Source: Desulfuromusa sp. (GTDB lineage Bacteria; Desulfobacterota; Desulfuromonadia; Desulfuromonadales; Geopsychrobacteraceae). Taken from it: a DNA stretch of 57,228 nt. The stretch is taken from assembly GCA_016744675.1 (NCBI GenBank), contig JADGDX010000002.1, positions 1 to 57,228 on the forward strand, written 5' to 3'. This document shows, piece by piece, positions 8,602-16,606 of this stretch (its first letter is position 1; the number at the start of each line of letters is the position of its first letter). The position numbers were made by a program, and so were the translations under genes. The notes under the pieces are model-generated. The model was not told the DNA's origin, did not search any database, and was given only the letters and a program-made list of their open reading frames with translations.

Positions 8602-8656
8602 GTGCTGCTTGCCGCACCTCTTTCCATCACATGATTGGACACAGCAAGCAGTGTCC
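8602..8656 (-). promoter_or_regulatory. Two hairpins with complementary loops, ahbD-hemE gap
   Basis: Hairpin one has GGACAC/GTGTCC arms (8637-8642 and 8651-8656). Hairpin two has GTGC/GCAC arms (8602-8605 and 8614-8617). The plus-strand loops contain GCAAGCA (8644-8650) and TGCTTGC (8606-8612), which are perfectly complementary over 7 bases. In a transcript running from ahbD into hemE they could form a loop-loop contact or an alternative stem just upstream of the hemE ribosome-binding site. No T-run follows either hairpin. Any function is inference. Confidence 0.4.
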
Positions 8657-8663
8657 TTACCGA

Positions 8664-9776
8664 TCAACTTTTTGAGTCATTCTCCGCAGCTTCTTTTTCC
8701 AAACGCTTTCTTGTCTTTATCGGAATATAGTTACAGAAAGGCTCTTCCGCCATATAGTCACCGTGAACTGCATCTGCTCGAGCACGACAGCCCCCGCAAA
8801 CGTTGATATATTCACATTCACCGCATCGTCCCTTGTAGGCCTTGAAATCGCGCAAGTCATTAAAAACTTTGGAATTAAACCACAGATCCTTAAATGGTAC
8901 TTCTTTAACATTTCCAACGGTACTAAGAAAATAAGAGCAAGGTTTCAGGTTACCTTCACAATCAATCATACAAATACTTTGGGCCGCAATACATCCCTTA
9001 CCACCGCCAGTTGAAAAAGTGAGGCTGCGTCTTTTGAAAGACTCCCCTTCCGCTTTTGCCATCTGAGGAACGACACGATAATAGTGAGGAGCGCAAGTAG
9101 GCCGCATCAAAATTTCTTCTTCCTGCTTCTCCTGCTGATAATGCCAAGAAAGGATTTCTTCATAGTCCTCCTTGCTCACCAACTCGTCCATAATCTCTTC
9201 ACCCCGCCCAGTGGGGACGATCATAAACATATACCAGGCCGTTGCGCCAAGTTTCTTTGCGAGCTTAAAGCAGTCCCCGATATCATGCTGATTACGCTTG
9301 GTAAAAGATGAGTTGATGATGAACTTGACGCCGTTTCGGCGCATTGTTTCTGCTGCACGGATCGTTCCAGCGTAAGCTCCCTCACAACTGCGGAAATTAT
9401 CATGAATCTCTGCCGTTGAACCATCCAAAGAAAGAGAAACCATTTTGATTCCGGTTTCTTTCATCTTTTGACAAATTTCATCCGTCACGAAAGTCCCATT
9501 GGTCGCGATACACATACGCAGACCTTGATCAGTTCCGTACTGAGCGATCTCAAAAAGATCCGGACGCATCAGAGGCTCTCCTCCAGAGAGGACAAATACG
9601 GGCTTGGAAACCTCACAGATATCATCAATCAGCTTAAATGCTTCTGCTGTAGAAAAATCTCCTTCGGATGCCTCCATGTCGGAAGAACAACGACAATGAA
9701 TACAGCTGAGATTACATCGTTGGGTCGCTTCCCAAGCAATCCACTTCGGAATATATTCTTCTTGTTTTGTACTCAT
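8664..9776 (-). CDS. ahbD: AhbD-like radical SAM heme synthase (SPASM)
   Basis: This 370-residue protein has the radical SAM cluster motif CNLSCIHC (Cys21, Cys25, Cys28), the SAM-binding GGEP motif ([12 protein letters not shown]) and a SPASM region with two further cysteine groups, ending in [19 protein letters not shown] and EEPFCNYIP. These match AhbD, which oxidatively decarboxylates the two propionates of iron-coproporphyrin III to vinyls in the siroheme-dependent heme route. The related NirJ and AhbC are the main alternatives. The neighbours hemE, hemH and hemG support a heme role. The ATG at 9776 has AGGAG about 11 bases upstream. A weak promoter-like pair (TTGAGC, 18 bases, TATTCT) lies upstream on the minus strand. 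An AhbC partner and the siroheme decarboxylases are not in this window. Confidence 0.8.
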   Translation of the reverse strand: MSTKQEEYIPKWIAWEATQRCNLSCIHCRCSSDMEASEGDFSTAEAFKLIDDICEVSKPVFVLSGGEPLMRPDLFEIAQYGTDQGLRMCIATNGTFVTDEICQKMKETGIKMVSLSLDGSTAEIHDNFRSCEGAYAGTIRAAETMRRNGVKFIINSSFTKRNQHDIGDCFKLAKKLGATAWYMFMIVPTGRGEEIMDELVSKEDYEEILSWHYQQEKQEEEILMRPTCAPHYYRVVPQMAKAEGESFKRRSLTFSTGGGKGCIAAQSICMIDCEGNLKPCSYFLSTVGNVKEVPFKDLWFNSKVFNDLRDFKAYKGRCGECEYINVCGGCRARADAVHGDYMAEEPFCNYIPIKTRKRLEKEAAENDSKS

Positions 9777-9890
9777 ATTAATAATGACTCCTGATGTTTA
9801 AATTCTATTTCAGTCAGAATACTACATCTATTTCTTCCAGCTCAAGAATTCTCGACTAAAATACTGGTTAAATAGTTTTTAGCTCTGCAT

Positions 9891-9965
9891 TTAGCTTTTC
9901 TCTAAAGTCAGACAGACTGTTTCACTCAACATATAAAAGATAATCAGCATGCCAAAACTCAACAT
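9891..9965 (-). CDS. Possible 24-residue membrane peptide
   Basis: The frame runs from ATG (9965-9963) to TAA (9893-9891). AGGAG sits exactly 6 bases before the start, which is better than many real genes here. The predicted peptide is hydrophobic in its first half (MLSFGMLIIFYML) and polar in the second. It could be a small membrane protein or an upstream leader for the minus-strand ahbD-hemE unit. A frame this short can arise by chance, so confidence is low. Confidence 0.25.
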   Translation of the reverse strand: MLSFGMLIIFYMLSETVCLTLEKS

Positions 9966-10170
9966 GATGAACTCCTAAAAAATGCCTTTTAAACACCGAG
10001 GAGTATACAGAAAAATAGGCAATTTGGGGATCTAAATATCTGTTTTTCTATCATAAAATGAACTTAAAACAGGATCTAAAACATACAAAGCTGCTCTAAT
10101 CGATCATCATGCGAAAATCGCTATAGTACGTTTCACAACTATTCATATGATAGCGAATGCGACATAGCAA

Positions 10171-10199
10171 TTGACTAAAAAATAATAATGGGTTAAATT
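10171..10199 (+). promoter_or_regulatory. Putative promoter for the DUF3365 operon
   Basis: TTGACT (10171-10176) and TAAATT (10194-10199) are 17 bases apart, matching consensus 5/6 and 4/6. A leader of about 110 bases would precede the ATG at 10316. Confidence 0.4.
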
Positions 10200-10315
10200 T
10201 AATCTTTCTTCGTGCACCTCTGTCACAATTGACAAGCACATAATTTTTGCACCCCCGCTTCACACATAACAGCTTAAGTGCTTCGCTATTTCAATATTCA
10301 AAAAGGGAGAACAAG

Positions 10316-11179
10316 ATGGGCATCCGGATGAGATCAATTCTGGTGATGGGTATATTGGGATTACTTGCAATCGCCGCTATCGGCATAACCAGCTATAAAC
10401 TGAGTGTCAATAACGCCCTGAGCGAAGCCAAAATCAAGAGTAGTATTATACTAAACTACGCCATGGCGACCAAAAAATATATGAAACAAGTCCAAAGACC
10501 TCTGGTGAAAGAATTGATTGAAAGTGATCGATTTTATCCAGAATTGATGTCAGGATTTGTCACCGCAAGAGGAACCTTCGAACTCTTCAAGGAGTCCTCT
10601 CCCGACTACACTTTTAAACAGGCCACTCTCGACCCGCTAAATCCATCGAACAAAGCCGATCAAGATGAAATTGGATTCATCAAAACATTTGCCCAGAATC
10701 CAAAGCTCAAATCTGCGGAAGGTCGAATCACCAAGAGTGGAACGGATCTTTTCTACTTTGCACAACCGATCAAAGTGGGAAATACCGGATGCCTCACCTG
10801 TCACGGCGATCCCTACGATGCTCCTAAAGATCAGGTTGAAATCTATGGGACAGAAACAGGCTACAATTGGAACCTTGATGATACCGTTGCAGCCTTTGTC
10901 GTTTACATTCCAACAGAATCAGCCCTTGCTGCGGCAAAGCAACTTTCTCTAACTCTAGTTGGCATTGGTGCCGGCGGAATTTTTCTGATTCTTCTCATCC
11001 TTTGGTTCTTCCTCGACCGCAGTGTTGTCCTTCCTATTGTTCAACTGGCACACAGAACAGAAAGTTTTAGTCTTGGCGAAAATCTTGATGATCCAATCAC
11101 TAAAAAATCGAACGATGAAATTGGAAAACTTGCGCAAGCAATCGAACGTCTCAGAATCAGCTTGGTCAAATTACTGTAA
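10316..11179 (+). CDS. DUF3365 heme c sensor protein with HAMP, no output domain
   Basis: The 287-residue protein has a membrane helix near the N-terminus (about residues 8-26), a periplasmic DUF3365 (Tll0287-like, PAS-fold) domain, a second helix (about 210-233) and a HAMP linker to the end. The DUF3365 domain contains CLTCH (Cys159, Cys162, His163), the covalent heme c attachment motif, so the domain should bind one heme outside the cytoplasm. In most proteins this arrangement is followed by a kinase, cyclase or chemotaxis domain; here the protein ends within or just after HAMP. The start at 10316 was chosen because GGGAGA lies 6 bases upstream and gives a normal N-terminal anchor. A TPR-OmpA gene follows after 22 bases. 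Confidence 0.8.
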   Translation: MGIRMRSILVMGILGLLAIAAIGITSYKLSVNNALSEAKIKSSIILNYAMATKKYMKQVQRPLVKELIESDRFYPELMSGFVTARGTFELFKESSPDYTFKQATLDPLNPSNKADQDEIGFIKTFAQNPKLKSAEGRITKSGTDLFYFAQPIKVGNTGCLTCHGDPYDAPKDQVEIYGTETGYNWNLDDTVAAFVVYIPTESALAAAKQLSLTLVGIGAGGIFLILLILWFFLDRSVVLPIVQLAHRTESFSLGENLDDPITKKSNDEIGKLAQAIERLRISLVKLL

Positions 11180-11201
11180 TTTAAAAGGTGACGAGAACAC
11201 C

Positions 11202-12065
11202 ATGAAAACAGTTCAATATTTCATATTAATCCTCTGTGTCATCATGGTCATGGCCTCTCCGGTTTTGGCAAAGGGAGAGAGTTGTGCGGATCTCAGAGAT
11301 GAGATAAAACAAGAACGAAATCTACTGAAAAAACGAGAAAAACTCTCTCAAGCGCTAGAGCTTTGCCCTCTAGATGCCAAAATTCGCTACAGTTACGCCT
11401 ATGCTGCCGAAAGGCTTCGTAAATACAATTCGGCTCAAAGTAATTACCTTAAGGCGACAGAATTAGACCGCAACTATGCAAAAGCCTACTTCGGTCTTGC
11501 GGATATTTACATGGTTCTGGGAAATGCAAAGTCAGCCATCGGTGCTTATGAAAAAGGGCTCGCAATCGTACCACAAAACAAGCGTGCAAAAACATCTCTT
11601 GGTTTGGCGAAAATCAAGTATAAAGCAGAACAAGGTGAGCAAATTACCTCAGCAGAGTTCATCGAAGTAATGCAAAAAAGTAAAAATAAAGAAACAACAG
11701 AAGGAGCGGTTGATGGCCCCTTGTTGCGAATGCAGATCCATTTCCATAGTGCTTCTTCACAACTATCTCAACAAGCAATGGGTCAGCTGGAAGGGGTTGG
11801 TAAAGCTCTTGAAGATAGGGCCTTAAAGGGCAAAAACTTTGAAATTTCGGGCCACACTGACAACACGGGGCCTCCAGAATCTAACATGGTCTTATCTAAA
11901 CATCGTGCTGAGCAGGTTAGACAATATCTACTCAAAACATTTATCATTCAGCCTGAAAGCCTAGTTGTTGCGTATTATGGCGACACACGTCCTGCGGTGC
12001 CCAATACAACTATCGAAAACCGTGCTATTAACCGGCGGGTTGAGTTCAGGCGATTAGAGCCATGA
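11202..12065 (+). CDS. TPR-OmpA family exported protein
   Basis: The 287-residue product begins with a signal peptide (about residues 1-22, ending ASPVLAKG). The next part contains TPR-like helical repeats (about 40-140, for example NYAKAYFGLADIYMVLGNAKSAIGAYEKGLAI). The C-terminal 110 residues form an OmpA-like peptidoglycan-binding domain with the typical FEISGHTDNTG, SKHRAEQVRQYL and NRAINRRVEFR. This predicts a periplasmic protein that binds the cell wall and holds partners through its TPR. An in-frame ATG at 11022 lies inside the preceding gene; the ATG at 11202, with GGTGACGAG upstream and a clear signal peptide, is preferred. It is probably co-transcribed with the DUF3365 gene. Confidence 0.85.
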   Translation: MKTVQYFILILCVIMVMASPVLAKGESCADLRDEIKQERNLLKKREKLSQALELCPLDAKIRYSYAYAAERLRKYNSAQSNYLKATELDRNYAKAYFGLADIYMVLGNAKSAIGAYEKGLAIVPQNKRAKTSLGLAKIKYKAEQGEQITSAEFIEVMQKSKNKETTEGAVDGPLLRMQIHFHSASSQLSQQAMGQLEGVGKALEDRALKGKNFEISGHTDNTGPPESNMVLSKHRAEQVRQYLLKTFIIQPESLVVAYYGDTRPAVPNTTIENRAINRRVEFRRLEP

Positions 12066-12108
12066 ATAAAAAGTGGCAACAAAAATAGACACTGTTTCTG
12101 CCAAATGA

Positions 12109-12138
12109 ATTTAGCTCGGGTGTGATAAGATTTAGCTC
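12109..12138 (+). repeat. 9-bp direct repeat with 21-bp period upstream of the Roadblock gene
   Basis: ATTTAGCTC occurs at 12109-12117 and again at 12130-12138. The 21-base spacing is two helical turns, placing both copies on the same DNA face, as expected for paired regulator sites. A weak -10-like TATTAG follows at 12142. The role is inferred. Confidence 0.4.
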
Positions 12139-12168
12139 ATGTATTAGATGACATTTTAAGAGGTGATT

Positions 12169-12807
12169 ATGCTGAAAATTCTGGATGAATTAAAAACGAC
12201 ACCCGGGGTTCTGGGATCATCGATCTATTCAAGTAAAAATGGAATTATTGCAACGAATCTTCCAGAGATTTTCAAGAGAGATGTACAGAAGAGGATCGGG
12301 ACAATTCTCCACCAGATCTTTGCCCTCGATGAAACGATTAAGCTAGAGGCGAATTCTTTTGAAATTCAATATGACGAAGTTCTACTCATTGTAAAAAAAC
12401 TCTGCAAAACCTCGACATTAATCCTCATCTGCGAACCAGATGCAAAGATTCATCTGATTAATATGTCGGTCGGCATGTTGACCACCGACCTGCTTGGACT
12501 TATAGTCGATTGTGACCAAGCATCCGCTGTGCAGGAGGAGAAAATCCCCTTGTCACATCCTCCTGCTGACCCAGAAGAAGTGATCAATGGACCCCTCAAA
12601 GACGAGTTGGCAGCCATAAAACGGGCACTCGCTAAAGAGATAGGTCCTGTGGCGGGTAAAGCATTAAAAAGTGCGGTTTCACAATGGCTGTCCGACGGAG
12701 AGCCCTCTCGGGGAAGGTTCAAGAACCTTGTTGATATTTTGCAAAATGAGATCGACGATGAGTCTTCTCGACAAGAATTCATCGCCTCATCAAAAGAGCT
12801 AATCTGA
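12169..12807 (+). CDS. Roadblock/LC7-like domain protein
   Basis: The product is 212 residues. The first 110 residues resemble the Roadblock/LC7 fold: MLKILDELKTTPGVLGSSIYSSKNGIIATNLP, then a helix-strand pattern ending TSTLILICEPDAKIHLINM. Such proteins regulate small GTPases of the MglA type or act as scaffolds. The C-terminal part (about 135-212) is a separate helical domain that I cannot name, with a conserved-looking core LAKEIGPVAGKALKSAV. No partner GTPase gene is in the window. The ATG at 12169 was chosen because AGAGG lies 5 bases upstream; the GTG at 12163 overlaps that site. It follows the TPR-OmpA gene by 103 bases and has a paired direct repeat in front of it. Confidence 0.65.
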   Translation: MLKILDELKTTPGVLGSSIYSSKNGIIATNLPEIFKRDVQKRIGTILHQIFALDETIKLEANSFEIQYDEVLLIVKKLCKTSTLILICEPDAKIHLINMSVGMLTTDLLGLIVDCDQASAVQEEKIPLSHPPADPEEVINGPLKDELAAIKRALAKEIGPVAGKALKSAVSQWLSDGEPSRGRFKNLVDILQNEIDDESSRQEFIASSKELI

Positions 12808-12844
12808 CGTAATAAATAACTCACCCTCTATAAAAAAGGCCCTA

Positions 12845-13924
12845 TCAACCAGTAGCGCGCTCCTCCAAAGGAAACAACTCAGCGAAAACTTCAGCGACCG
12901 TTGAGATATGATCTGCCTTCCAGGCATTGGTTCCACAGAAAACCAAACCCGTCTCGATGTCCCCTTTTTGGGCGCGATCTAAAGCATGAACAATACAAAA
13001 CCGCTCACGTGAAGATTGATAAGCACACTTCTTTAGACAAGCAGAGGGACAATAGACATCTAGACCAACATCCCGCTGTCGAATTTGATCGATATTTTTT
13101 CGAATCGCCCGCCCTGGCAATCCTGCTGGGCTCATAATTAAACCAATATCTTCTTGAGAACAATCAAGATAAGCCTGCTTGAATTCATCCCCGGCATCAC
13201 ACTCTTCCGTTACAACAAAACGAGTTCCCATCTGAACACCGTCAGCACCTTGCTCTAAAGCATACTGCAAATCGTCATGATCCCAGACTCCACCGGCAGC
13301 AATAACAGGAATGACAAGATTCCACTTTTCTTTTAAATAATCTTTAACACCACGGACAGTTGCATATTGATCATATTCACCAGAACCAATACGCTCCATC
13401 TTTTCCCCCAAATGCCCCCCTGCGGTATCAGGGTCCTCAACAACAATCGCATCGGGAAAACGCTGATAGGTTTTTTGCCATTTTCGTACGATCAATTCAG
13501 CCGCTTTCACTGAAGAAACGATCGGCACAAGGGCAACGTCTGGAAATTCCGCCGTTAATCCTGGTAGATTCATTGGCAATCCGGCGCCACTGATAATCAA
13601 TTTAGCTCCACCCTCACAAGAGGTGCGAACAACTTCATCATAATTCTTAACCGCGACCATACAGTTAACGCCGATAACACCATCAGGGGCAATTTCATAG
13701 GCCTTTCGCAATTCATCCAACAACGCCTGACGGTCGGCTGCAAAAAAATTGCCCCCCGTATAGCCATCACTATTCAATGCCAACCCAGCGGCTGCAACGA
13801 TGCCAACACCACCATTTAATGCAACATGGCCCGCTAAACGGAATCCAGAAATACGAACCCCCATTCCACCTTGGATCACTGGGAACGGGACGTTGTGCTG
13901 ACCAATAGTTAATCCTGAAAACAT
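12845..13924 (-). CDS. Nitronate monooxygenase-family FMN enzyme
   Basis: The 359-residue protein is a TIM-barrel flavin enzyme of the 2-nitropropane dioxygenase/nitronate monooxygenase family (also close to FabK-type enoyl reductases). The start GQHNVPFPVIQGGMGVRISG is the family hallmark, followed by NGGVGIVAAAG, a VEDPDTAGGHLG segment with the likely catalytic His, and the FMN-phosphate site PVIAAGGVWD and GADGVQMGTRFV. The C-terminus is cysteine-rich (CPSACLKKCAY and RFC), not needed for the core fold. The start at 13924 has GGGAG 6 bases upstream and was preferred over a longer frame. It is a single-gene unit. The true substrate is unknown. Confidence 0.82.
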   Translation of the reverse strand: MFSGLTIGQHNVPFPVIQGGMGVRISGFRLAGHVALNGGVGIVAAAGLALNSDGYTGGNFFAADRQALLDELRKAYEIAPDGVIGVNCMVAVKNYDEVVRTSCEGGAKLIISGAGLPMNLPGLTAEFPDVALVPIVSSVKAAELIVRKWQKTYQRFPDAIVVEDPDTAGGHLGEKMERIGSGEYDQYATVRGVKDYLKEKWNLVIPVIAAGGVWDHDDLQYALEQGADGVQMGTRFVVTEECDAGDEFKQAYLDCSQEDIGLIMSPAGLPGRAIRKNIDQIRQRDVGLDVYCPSACLKKCAYQSSRERFCIVHALDRAQKGDIETGLVFCGTNAWKADHISTVAEVFAELFPLEERATG

Positions 13925-14075
13925 ATTTACTCCCGGGAAAAAGACTATCACTTCCTTACTTACGCTAGCCTTCAGATTATTTTTACAAATATTAACAGGA
14001 CAAAAGATCTACAATTGTAATAGTTGTGTAAAAACTGCCTTGTAACGCCCTGATTTCAATGGTAATAGATAAATT

Positions 14076-15032
14076 ATGAAACTATTTCGACGCCTTTTCC
14101 ATCCCCTCATTACCTTTATTGGGATACAGATCGTATGGATACTGTTACTAGTTTCTTGGATCTACTGGTTTCTTGGTCGCCACCAGCAGCTCAAAGATCT
14201 GGCCAACAAATATCAAGTTGAATGGTTGCCAGCAACAAGTGATTGGCTGATTCTTACCGAGGGTATTCTTCTCCTTGTTGCGATTCTCATCGGCATTTAT
14301 GTCATCTTCCTTTACTGGCGGAGACAAGCGTCCCTCAATAGAGCGCAAAGTCATTTTATCAATCAGGTTACCCATGAACTGAAGTCTCCCCTTGCATCTA
14401 TTCAACTCCATCTCGAAACAATCCAACTGCGCCAGCCTGACCCAGGACAATTAAAAAAGTTTGTAGAGAGAATGCAGCTGGATTCTGATCGCTTAAATGG
14501 GTTAATAAACAACCTACTAACTGCTGGCAAAACGGAGCACAGAGGGGCCAGGCTTAACTTACAACAAGGTAATCTTTCACAAATGGTTGAGAATTATCTA
14601 CTATTCGAAAAAGACAAGTTCCCCGAGAATGGGACTCTCAATTGGGAGATTGAGCCTGGATTAATTGCTCGATATGAAGCTGATGCTCTAGAAACCGTCA
14701 TCAGAAATTTAATCGAAAATGCTATTCTTTATGCTGATAATACCCCAGTTGTGAATGTGAGTCTGAGGCAAGATGGAGAAATGGCACATCTGTGCTTTAC
14801 CGATCAAGGACGTGGGATACCCAACAAATACCAGAAAAAAGTTTTCCGCATTTTTTACCGAATTCGCCATACAGGAAAAACAATCCGCGGCAGTGGCCTT
14901 GGTCTTTTTATTGTTAGAAATGTTATTCGCCTTCACGGCGGGAAAGTATGGATTGAAAGCTCAGGGCAAGGTCAAGGGACAACATTTCACCTAGCGCTAC
15001 CTCTGGCAAACGGATCGAATCATGGAAGCTAA
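14076..15032 (+). CDS. Two-component sensor histidine kinase
   Basis: The 318-residue kinase has two membrane helices (about residues 11-33 and 60-83) bounding a short periplasmic loop of about 25 residues, so any sensing domain is minimal. The phosphoacceptor motif HELKSPLASI follows at about residue 107. The ATPase domain has the N box (NLIENAILYA), the G1 box (FTDQGRGIPN) and the G2 box (RGSGLGLFIVRN). It overlaps the downstream response regulator gene by 11 bases, so the two are translated together and form a cognate pair. They end against the T2SS operon. Confidence 0.9.
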   Translation: MKLFRRLFHPLITFIGIQIVWILLLVSWIYWFLGRHQQLKDLANKYQVEWLPATSDWLILTEGILLLVAILIGIYVIFLYWRRQASLNRAQSHFINQVTHELKSPLASIQLHLETIQLRQPDPGQLKKFVERMQLDSDRLNGLINNLLTAGKTEHRGARLNLQQGNLSQMVENYLLFEKDKFPENGTLNWEIEPGLIARYEADALETVIRNLIENAILYADNTPVVNVSLRQDGEMAHLCFTDQGRGIPNKYQKKVFRIFYRIRHTGKTIRGSGLGLFIVRNVIRLHGGKVWIESSGQGQGTTFHLALPLANGSNHGS

Positions 15033-15726
15033 AAACACCCTTCTTCTTGTTGAGGACGAACCCCACATTGCAGAGGGTCTGGCTTTTAACCTAGAAGAAG
15101 AAGGCTATCATGTCACTCACGTCGACAGCGGAGAAAAAGCCCTAAATGCTCTGACGACAAACCATTATGCGCTCGTCATTCTCGACCTGACACTGCCGGG
15201 CATTGATGGCCTTGAGGTCTGTGATCAGCTACGAGAGCAAGGAAACCAGATACCAATTCTGATGCTAACCGCCCGTGGAACAGAACAGGATCGCATCACA
15301 GGCCTGAGTAAAGGGGCAGATGATTACCTAGCTAAGCCGTTCAACCTAAAAGAGTTTCTTTTACGCGTGGCAGGTCTGCTTCGCCGCACAAATTGGCAAC
15401 AAACACCCCCCGAAAAGAAAACCTATCAATTTGGTAACAACCAAATTGATCTCGAGACAGACCAGGCTTTTACTGAGAATGGGATTATTCAACTGACCGA
15501 ACTTGAAATGAAAATGTTACGAGTTTTCTTCGAGCAGGAAGGAAAAGTCTTATCCCGGGGAAAATTACTTAAACAAGTTTGGGGAATGTCACCAGAAACA
15601 GAAACCCGCACTCTTGATAATTTTATTGTTCGTTTACGTAAATATTTTGAAATAGACCCAGCAAAACCTCTCTATTTCCGTACAGTCCGGGGACGAGGTT
15701 ATCGCTTTATTCAAAACCCAGATTAG
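15022..15726 (+). CDS. OmpR-family response regulator
   Basis: The 234-residue protein has an N-terminal receiver domain (residues 5-120) with the acidic pair in LLVEDEP, the phosphoacceptor aspartate in LVILDLTLPG (about residue 55), the Thr in LMLTARG and the Lys in YLAKPFN. The C-terminal winged-helix DNA-binding domain (about 135-232) ends with TVRGRGYRFI, as in OmpR/PhoB proteins. The start overlaps the kinase gene by 11 bases. Its stop is only 4 bases from the convergent gspN stop. The target genes cannot be read from the sequence. Confidence 0.92.
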   Translation: MEAKNTLLLVEDEPHIAEGLAFNLEEEGYHVTHVDSGEKALNALTTNHYALVILDLTLPGIDGLEVCDQLREQGNQIPILMLTARGTEQDRITGLSKGADDYLAKPFNLKEFLLRVAGLLRRTNWQQTPPEKKTYQFGNNQIDLETDQAFTENGIIQLTELEMKMLRVFFEQEGKVLSRGKLLKQVWGMSPETETRTLDNFIVRLRKYFEIDPAKPLYFRTVRGRGYRFIQNPD

Positions 15727-15730
15727 AAAT

Positions 15731-16606
15731 CTAGCGGATAACTGGTTTTGCCAGGGTTCCGCCAACCCGTAGCAAATAACTTCCATCAGCCGTTGGCCGC
15801 AACCCCGTCAAACCAAGAAGATCTCGTAAGCTCTCCGGCGTAACTGCCGTAGGATGAAGACGAACATTAAGGTTCAGCCGTGTCTGCTGAGGATTATCTC
15901 CAAGCAACACATTCCCACCCCCGCTCAATTCAAGAGCTCCGCCAGAAAGAATAACTTTTTCGAAACTAAACCTTCGCTTATCTAACTTTCCTTCAAGGTG
16001 AAGATCTCCCATCAAAAAATCCGCTGGTAATCCAATCTTCTCTAACCCCAAAATCCGAGAATTATTCAGGTTAAGAAAAAACTCCCCCATACCATTCATT
16101 TCTTGTGAAATATTCACACCCTCCAGCGCACCCACTAGCTGGCCACTGATACGATATGGCAAGTCTGCTCTTTGCAATTCAACCAACGAAACATTAGCAA
16201 CTTGGATCTCAAGTTGACCACCTTCCCCAAAATCAGCGTCAATCTCTCCCTGTGCCATGGATCCAACAACATTAATTTTCTGTTTTTTTGAAAAAAGACT
16301 GCTCCACACAGGTGAAACTTGAACCGATTTAAGTTCCAGATCATTCAACTCAGCAACATCGGTATAAACAGTAAGATCCAAACCCAAACCCAATGGGAAA
16401 AACATAAATCCATTCCCCCCCTGCATTTCAAGGCCGGTCTGCTGAGAGATCTCGTGAACTAATCGACGTTGCAGGACATCAGCTGGAAAAAAGGCCCATA
16501 GAGAAAGGGACGCACTGATAGCGAAAAGAAATATACACACAAGAAATAAACGACGATTCCCTGCAAGTATCGACCAGCCAAACATTGGAGAAAAAAGTCG
16601 TTTCAT
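15731..16606 (-). CDS. gspN: Type II secretion protein GspN
   Basis: The last gene of the T2SS operon encodes 291 residues. A single N-terminal membrane helix (about 20-42, LFLVCIFLFAISASLSLWAFF) anchors a beta-rich periplasmic domain with strand repeats such as LDLTVYTDVAELNDLELKSVQVSP and RFSFEKVILSGGALELSGGG, which fits GspN of the Geobacter type. The ATG overlaps the gspM stop by 4 bases (ATGA). GspN is absent from many T2SS loci; its role in the inner-membrane platform is not well defined. Confidence 0.8.
   Translation of the reverse strand: MKRLFSPMFGWSILAGNRRLFLVCIFLFAISASLSLWAFFPADVLQRRLVHEISQQTGLEMQGGNGFMFFPLGLGLDLTVYTDVAELNDLELKSVQVSPVWSSLFSKKQKINVVGSMAQGEIDADFGEGGQLEIQVANVSLVELQRADLPYRISGQLVGALEGVNISQEMNGMGEFFLNLNNSRILGLEKIGLPADFLMGDLHLEGKLDKRRFSFEKVILSGGALELSGGGNVLLGDNPQQTRLNLNVRLHPTAVTPESLRDLLGLTGLRPTADGSYLLRVGGTLAKPVIR

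Larger units (their letters stand above)
9777..10315. other. Non-coding stretch between ahbD and the DUF3365 gene
   Basis: This 539-base AT-rich region separates two divergent genes. It holds one possible 24-codon minus-strand reading frame with a good ribosome-binding site (9891-9965) and a promoter-like pair for the right-hand gene (10171-10199). A small inverted repeat CGCTAT (10119-10124) / ATAGCG (10150-10155) is also present. I see no RNA gene or known riboswitch core in it. Confidence 0.5.

Noticed and set aside
10236..10251. GCAC...TTTTGCA sequence resembling a sigma-54 site before the DUF3365 gene
   Set aside because: The -24 GG is missing and the spacing between the elements is two bases too long.
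11022..11201. N-terminal extension of the TPR-OmpA protein into the DUF3365 gene
   Set aside because: The extension is an out-of-frame shadow of the DUF3365 coding sequence and would hide a clear signal peptide.
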